A DNA stretch of 64,000 nt, from contig OX419758.1 of the NCBI GenBank assembly GCA_948567375.1, positions 43,591,001-43,655,000 on the forward strand. The letters are read 5' to 3'. Below are positions 59,661-64,000 of this stretch, piece by piece. The notes beneath the pieces are model-generated. The model saw only the letters and a list, made by a program, of their open reading frames with translations, searched no databases and was not told the origin of the DNA. This DNA is from Lunularia cruciata (taxonomy: Eukaryota > Streptophyta > Marchantiopsida > Lunulariales > Lunulariaceae). The translations under genes were made by a program, and so were the position numbers. How positions within the stretch are numbered: the stretch's first letter is position 1; every line of letters starts with the position of its first letter.

Positions 59661-59814
59661 GGCGGTTAGGTCCCTCTAACTCCAGATAGCCATCTACTCT
59701 AAGTATATGGTATACCCTCTAATGGGCAAAGATCAGGAGGCCGGGTGCTATGGAGCCCCATCGTTAGTCACCTGTCTGCAATCTATACCATATAAAGAAT
59801 GAACTAGCTATAGG

Positions 59815-60156
59815 TCAAGTACATCTAGGACATAACCACTGTCCCTGAGGAACCACCGTGAGGGGAGGAGTCATACATGCCATATGCCATCCTCTCGAAC
59901 AGCTATCACACACTAACATAGTAACAGCTCCACCAGAAGAGCCACATAACATACACCTCAAGCCTGCACGTACAAGTGCCAAGCTTGGGTCCATAGTACC
60001 ATCAATGTTTGGAAGGTGGCATGGCGCACAACTGCGCACATGATCCTTCCAAACAACACCATCACGTCCTTCTAACACAAGGACTCCAGATGGCAAAACC
60101 TCACGCACTCTCAAGATAGTGCGGCCTGTAGAAACATCAAGTGTCGTCGGTGCTGT
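59815..60156 (-). CDS. PHD finger module after integrase
   Basis: This module likely binds histone H3 tails, as PHD fingers usually do, and could direct integration or target the element's enzymes to chromatin. The frame is in phase with the integrase, separated only by the TAG at 60157-60159. After TAPTTLD it reads ILRVREVLP and VLVLEGRDGVVWKDHVR (a small beta-rich part like the integrase end), then the finger. Counting from the TTG at 60114, the ligands are C54-x2-C57, C69-x2-C72, H77-x2-C80, C95-x2-C98, with W93 two before C95: a complete C4HC3 PHD signature. It ends at TGA at 59815. There is no ATG at the module start, so expression would need readthrough or a stop-free relative. Confidence 0.9.
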   Translation of the reverse strand, partial: TAPTTLDVSTGRTILRVREVLPSGVLVLEGRDGVVWKDHVRSCAPCHLPNIDGTMDPSLALVRAGLRCMLCGSSGGAVTMLVCDSCSRGWHMACMTPPLTVVPQGQWLCPRCT

Positions 60157-60981
60157 CTACTGTAGATATACATAGTCGCCTGGATGAAATTGACGGATCG
60201 AGGGTCTATAACCTCCTCCTCGAATGGTAGCATAGCGTAAAGTATCTCTATGCTGAGCAATCGCCAAGTTCTCAAAGGCCATCGGCATCACTCTCCGAAA
60301 GATCTCTGCCCGTTGAGAACATGCGCTCATCCATACATCGGGGTCATCCAAGTCCAAAACTATAGTAGCATCTCGATGAATGGCTGCAGGTAAATCTGGA
60401 TCTCGTCCATAGAGTAGGAAGTATGGAGAGAAGGATGCTAAGGAGGCTTGCCGGCTGAACCGATAGCCCATGGCCAACCAAGGTAACTGGAGATCCCAAT
60501 CTCCCAAGTGGCCTCTCTGCAAACCATACTTTTGCAATCCTCTCTTCACCGTCTGAACCACTCTCTCTGCTAAGCCATCTGCCTCAGGGTGATCTCGGGA
60601 TGTAGTATGATGATCAATCAAAGCCTTGTCACACAAGACCTGAAACTCTCCCAAGAACTCTATACCCTGATCAGTCAAAACCTCAGCTGGTGCACCAAAA
60701 TGACTAAGAACTTGATCTAGGAACGAGTAAGCTGTCCCTTCACTAGACTTGTCAGGAAGTGCCACCAACTCAATCCACTTGGAGAAGTGCTCCACCATCA
60801 CCAAAACATACCAATGATGTCTCACAGTCAGCGGTAAAGGTCCGGCAAAGTCCAAACTCCAACGGTAACCCAATCCCATGATAGGTAATGGGTGTAACTG
60901 TGGCGTAGGAGCATTGAATGATGCTCTAACTTGGTCACAAACCATACATCTGGCAACAAACTGCTGTACCTCGGTCTGCAT
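60157..60981 (-). CDS. Integrase core and C-terminal domain
   Basis: Ty3/gypsy integrase, which inserts the DNA copy into the genome. The frame opens just after the zinc-binding H/C region and contains CMVCDQV (the Cys pair of HHCC). It continues with the catalytic aspartate in RWSLDFAGPLPL, the second in EVLTDQGIEFLG and the glutamate in HPEADGLAERVV (D,D,E). GRDPDLP and GGGYRPSIRQFHPGDYVYLQ end the domain. The upstream HHCC histidines (RHAHEELGHFG) are in the preceding frame, separated only by a TAG at 61003-61005 in LL/SHYWW. The old copy has TAC there. The listed ATG (60981) is therefore internal, not a true start. Confidence 0.93.
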   Translation of the reverse strand: MQTEVQQFVARCMVCDQVRASFNAPTPQLHPLPIMGLGYRWSLDFAGPLPLTVRHHWYVLVMVEHFSKWIELVALPDKSSEGTAYSFLDQVLSHFGAPAEVLTDQGIEFLGEFQVLCDKALIDHHTTSRDHPEADGLAERVVQTVKRGLQKYGLQRGHLGDWDLQLPWLAMGYRFSRQASLASFSPYFLLYGRDPDLPAAIHRDATIVLDLDDPDVWMSACSQRAEIFRRVMPMAFENLAIAQHRDTLRYATIRGGGYRPSIRQFHPGDYVYLQ

Positions 60982-61002
60982 ACCGCGCCACCAATAATGA
61001 CT

Positions 61003-62694
61003 CTAGAGTAAGCTATATGTACGCTTTACTCCAAAATGTCCTAGCTCCTCATGAGCATGACGGACCAACTGTGGTCTCTGTGATGGAAGTGGTACTACTC
61101 GCACTCTACCATCCTCCCATACACGCAAAAGGTGTCTACCCTCCAATCTGAACCGTCTGGCTCGCTGAAGAACACGGTCTCTCTCCTTGGCCCCAACTGT
61201 GCCACCCACAACACCAGTGCAAAGATAGTCCATCACTAAGACATCATCATGAATGTCTCGCTGAACTGTACCAATATCTTCACTCTCTGGATCTGTGACC
61301 TCAACAACTCCTCCTGTATGCGCTGAGAGAGATACCACCAAAGTCTCTGCAAATATACACAGAAAGGCCGATGCATGCCAACCTCGCACCATCTCCTCAT
61401 CTGTCTCACCATGCCAACGTGCTCCGGTCTGATCCTGCTGGCTGGGACATGGGTTTCTACTCAACCCATCTGCATCACGGTTCACCACTCCAGGTCTGTG
61501 AACAACCGTGAAATCATACTCCTGTAAAATCAGAGCCCATCGTGCAAGCTTCCCTGAAAGCTTGTCGGACTCCATCAACCACTTCAACGGCTGATGATCA
61601 GTGATGAGAGTGAAGGGGTTACCAAATAGGTAACATCGGAAATGTGCTACTGCCCAAACTGCTGCCAAGCACTCTCCCTCATATGAACTATACTTCGCCT
61701 CCGCTGAATTGTTGGAGTGACTAGCATAGGCCACCACAAACTCCTTCTCCTCATCATCATGCTGGGTGAGCACCGCTCCAAGCCCCAACATACTCCAATC
61801 AGTGTGAACCTGAAATGGTCGTCCCTTGATCGGTCTCCTCAAAATAGGAGCAAATGTCAACCTCTCCTTGAGCTCTACAAAAGCTCTCTCCTGCTCATCT
61901 CCCCAACACCACTCCTGTGTAAGCTTGGTCAGCTTTGTCAAGGCCTTGGCAATGGCACTAAATCCTCTAACATAGCGGCGATAGAAGTTTGCCAACCCAA
62001 GGAATGCTCGCACTCTACTCACATCCGTAGGCCGAGGAATACGTGCAATAGCCTCCACCTTGGTCTGCTGGACACCAAGTCCTCCGAGGTAGATTGTGTG
62101 ACCCAAATACTCAACCTGCTCGTGGAAGAACCTACACTTCCCGAGATGTAGTTTGAGTCCATGAGATCTCAACCTCTCAAACATCTCCAACAACTGTCTC
62201 TCATGCTCCTCCACAGTAGTGCTATAAACCAAAATGTCATCAATATAGCACCGAGCAAAATCCAATCCAGCTAGGATCCTATCCATGACCCTCTGGAACT
62301 CAGCAGGAGCATTCTTTAACCCAAATGGTAAGAACCTCCACTGATATAACACATCCTTGCCGTGAGGATCAATAGCCCAAAATGCTGTCTTGGACTTATC
62401 TTCCTCCCTAATCGGCAACTGATGATATCCTACTCGAAGATCCAAAGTACTGAAGACCTTTGCATGCCCAATCGCATCAAAAATCTCCTCCGGTGTAGGC
62501 ATGGCATACCAATCAGCCCTGGTCTGTCGGTTGATAGGACGGTAATCTCCCCACATCCGCCTATCTGTATAGTTGCCATGCATATCCTTCTTGGCTAGCA
62601 TCACTGTCGCTGATGCATACTCTCCATGTGAAATCTCCACCAAACCAGCCTCAAAAAGGTCACTACTCCGGCTCTGAATCAATGTCCTCTCCAT
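61003..62694 (-). CDS. Reverse transcriptase - RNase H - integrase N terminus
   Basis: A 563-codon open frame. RT: SHGEYASATVM, DRRMWGDYRPIN, FSTLDLRVGYHQL (D85), FLPFGLKNAPAEFQRVMD, and the YIDD box at residues 150-153 (D152, D153). The connection carries VEYLGH and FLGLANFYRRYV. RNase H: HTDWS with D299, YEGE with E341, TDHQPLKWLM with D366 and NRDADGLSR with D407, so all four metal-binding acids remain. The C-terminal part holds PLPSQRPQLVRHAHEELGHFG, the zinc-binding start of integrase. The ATG at 62694 is in SDMERTL, within the conserved domain; the frame continues upstream through two stops (about 62710-62720, RPY-stop-YSDM) into the linker. All RT and RNase H catalytic residues look intact. 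Confidence 0.95.
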   Translation of the reverse strand: MERTLIQSRSSDLFEAGLVEISHGEYASATVMLAKKDMHGNYTDRRMWGDYRPINRQTRADWYAMPTPEEIFDAIGHAKVFSTLDLRVGYHQLPIREEDKSKTAFWAIDPHGKDVLYQWRFLPFGLKNAPAEFQRVMDRILAGLDFARCYIDDILVYSTTVEEHERQLLEMFERLRSHGLKLHLGKCRFFHEQVEYLGHTIYLGGLGVQQTKVEAIARIPRPTDVSRVRAFLGLANFYRRYVRGFSAIAKALTKLTKLTQEWCWGDEQERAFVELKERLTFAPILRRPIKGRPFQVHTDWSMLGLGAVLTQHDDEEKEFVVAYASHSNNSAEAKYSSYEGECLAAVWAVAHFRCYLFGNPFTLITDHQPLKWLMESDKLSGKLARWALILQEYDFTVVHRPGVVNRDADGLSRNPCPSQQDQTGARWHGETDEEMVRGWHASAFLCIFAETLVVSLSAHTGGVVEVTDPESEDIGTVQRDIHDDVLVMDYLCTGVVGGTVGAKERDRVLQRARRFRLEGRHLLRVWEDGRVRVVPLPSQRPQLVRHAHEELGHFGVKRTYSLL

Positions 62695-62719
62695 ATCACT
62701 ATATCAATAAGGACGTCAG

Positions 62720-63151
62720 AAAACTGGTGTGTCGCTAGTCAGCTCAATCCGTATACTAGGTCCCTTCAGAGCACCCAAATCCTTCATACTGAAGGCAAAA
62801 CAACTTGTGTGACTCCTCAAGAACCTCCAAACCCTCCGTCTTTCCTCTCCAGTAAGCTTGGGTCCAAGATCTGGCTCCCAAGTATCCTCTGTAACTGTAG
62901 TAGGAGTGGAAGACGTACTGACTGGCTGCTACACTGGGCCCTTGGGAGCAATGGTGTCATGCTCCCGACCACTAGAGGTCCCAACCTCTCTGTGAAAAAC
63001 TCCCTCCACTCTGGCTGCAAGCTCCATACGTCCTCTGGTTGCATCCCATGTGGACCAAGGGTGTAATCCAAGTAGCCCACGCTCACCTGGATGGACTCCA
63101 AGTAGACCACTCTCCCTAGTAGCTACTGGATGTGTCCCAAGAATACCATGT
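62720..63151 (-). pseudogene. Linker between methyltransferase and RT
   Basis: The minus-strand frame at 63177-62929 (GSDGPSRHGILG, then three LGxHP-type repeats GVHPGERGL/GLHPWSTW, and a basic ARVEGVFHREV) is in phase with RT after one TGA. It continues as TEDTWEPDLGP, RRRVWRFLRSH and KDLGALKGP, the usual pre-RT segment. No protease motif (D-S/T-G) is visible, so the protease may lie upstream of the methyltransferase or be absent. A frame change is needed to join the methyltransferase frame to this one near 63150-63180. Confidence 0.6.
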
Positions 63152-64000
63152 CTACTCGGTCCATCGCTCCCCAGCATGTTCCTGAATCGTCTCGATAGGC
63201 ACAGGGCTCACAAGTGTCCGAGTGGTGATGCCTACCAAGCGCATCCTACGCTGCTCTGCCAAACCAAGGCTCACAATCCAGGTCAAACAGTTCAGGTCCA
63301 TAGCCTGACCTAACACCTAATGCCTGGATGCCTCTGACACTGTTGGAACAATGGTAATACCGGTGCGAAAACCCATCGCCCACTCTCTCTCATCAGCATT
63401 GGGCTCCACCAACTGCTGTAACTGTGAGTCCCAAACAAGTCCAGGTCCTCCCTCTCGAAAAGCATGAGAGCCTGGGAAACTCATGAGTGTGGGAAATGCA
63501 GCTCTAGGCTGTCCAACTAGGTTCACCACTGCCATAGGTGACCTATCAGCCACTGCCACTGTCTGAGACTGACGTCCAACATCCAAGATATCATCAACAA
63601 GAATGTGGTCTAGTCGCTGAATCCCATCATAACTACGCTGTAGAACCTCTCTGGGTAAAAGGTTCGTCCACCAAAGACAAAGACGATGAGCCCGTGATCC
63701 TACTCTGGCTGCATCTAACAATACAGCAGGTCCCATCCAAGAATGGACCTGATGCGTACTCGCCACCACTCTAGTGCAAGAATCACCCATCAATGGAACG
63801 TTCTCCAAAAGGTAAGCTAGAGAAACAGACTGATGAACTTGGAGATGTCGTAGTCTCCGTAACATCTCCCAAAACACACCAGAACAAGGATCCTGAAGAC
63901 CCAAACCGCGGCCCGCACGTGTATGTCCCTGACATGGCCATCCAAAAATCACCAAGTGAATAGGCCCATGTCTCTCTAGGTCATGCGTCCCCAGTAAGGA
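63152..64000 (-). CDS. C5-cytosine DNA methyltransferase domain, partial
   Basis: It would transfer a methyl group from S-adenosylmethionine to cytosine C5 in DNA. The frame is open from the window edge down to TAG at 63317, and resumes to 63152. Counting from the TTG at 63955: VIFGWPCQGHTRAG holds motif IV with catalytic C8; LQDPCSGVFWEMLRRLRH follows; LLENVPLMGD is motif VI (E51-N52-V53); SRAHRLCLWWTNL is motif VIII, with Cys in place of the usual second Arg; PTLMSF, then NADEREWAMGF is motif IX-like; LGQAMDLN after the stop is motif X. Motifs I-III lie outside. The IV-VI-VIII-X order is not circularly permuted, so it is not DRM-like; it is nearer DNMT3-type or another linear C5 methyltransferase. 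The stop at 63317-63319 replaces a Gln codon that the old copy keeps as CAA. Confidence 0.88.

Larger units (their letters stand above)
58984..64000 (-). mobile_element. Ty3/gypsy element carrying DNA methyltransferase and PHD finger
   Basis: This minus-strand element is inserted in the RT of the family A element. From the window edge downwards it encodes a C5-DNA methyltransferase, a linker, RT, RNase H, integrase, a PHD finger, a polypurine tract and the 3' LTR. Its 5' LTR, gag and the methyltransferase N terminus lie past 64000. Four single stops (63319-63317 in the methyltransferase, about 62710 and 62719 before RT, 61005-61003 before the integrase core, 60159-60157 before PHD) break an otherwise continuous layout. 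The damage is light, so the insertion is fairly young. Confidence 0.93.

Noticed and set aside
61717-62598. Plus-strand frames opposite the RT
   Set aside because: They are shadows of the conserved RT/RNase H frame on the other strand.
1-64000. CRISPR arrays, bacterial operons or organellar insertions
   Set aside because: No regularly spaced repeats with unique spacers, no ribosome-binding-site gene strings and no recognisable plastid or mitochondrial genes were seen.

Overview
The window looks like nuclear DNA of a streptophyte, most likely a land plant of bryophyte grade. I infer this from two intron-containing plant-type genes, a plastid-style 6-phosphogluconolactonase, primer-binding sites complementary to initiator tRNA-Met, and layers of nested Ty3/gypsy elements. 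I cannot name the species.

Layout. 1-1.9 kb is unassigned, with a 21-bp minisatellite. 1.9-17.3 kb is a nest of decayed LTR retrotransposons. An old plus-strand Ty3/gypsy element (6.94-17.29 kb) is interrupted by a minus-strand element of family B (9.85-15.55 kb) and bordered by a minus-strand element of family A (2.2-6.94 kb), which itself holds a solo LTR. 17.3-23.8 kb shows no recognisable gene. 23.8-33.7 kb holds one minus-strand and two plus-strand relics of a non-LTR retrotransposon lineage (reverse transcriptase, CCHC knuckle, restriction-like endonuclease), plus two solo LTRs of family A. 33.7-43.6 kb is mostly featureless and partly very AT-rich, with several striking inverted repeats. 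43.7-50.0 kb is the gene island: a monoacylglycerol-lipase-like hydrolase (seven exons, + strand) and a plastid 6-phosphogluconolactonase (three exons, - strand), with their 3' ends facing each other. 50-53.2 kb is AT-rich and empty. 53.2-54.9 kb is a 5'-truncated non-LTR copy flanked by a 14-bp target-site duplication. A younger plus-strand family A element starts at 55.27 kb and is cut at 58.98 kb by a minus-strand element that runs off the window end.

The main discovery candidate is that last element (58,984-64,000, - strand). Besides reverse transcriptase, RNase H and integrase it encodes a C5-cytosine DNA methyltransferase upstream of the RT (PCQ and ENV motifs, motif VIII-like and IX/X-like segments). 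It also encodes a canonical C4HC3 PHD finger downstream of the integrase. The older relative at 6.94-17.29 kb keeps decayed versions of both modules in the same places, so they belong to the family and are not chance neighbours. Its LTR is also odd: the same 105-bp TG...CA unit sits at both ends of a 662-bp repeat. A plausible model is a retrotransposon that carries a writer (methyltransferase) and a chromatin reader (PHD). Both copies are now broken, largely by CAG-to-TAG changes typical of methylated-cytosine deamination.
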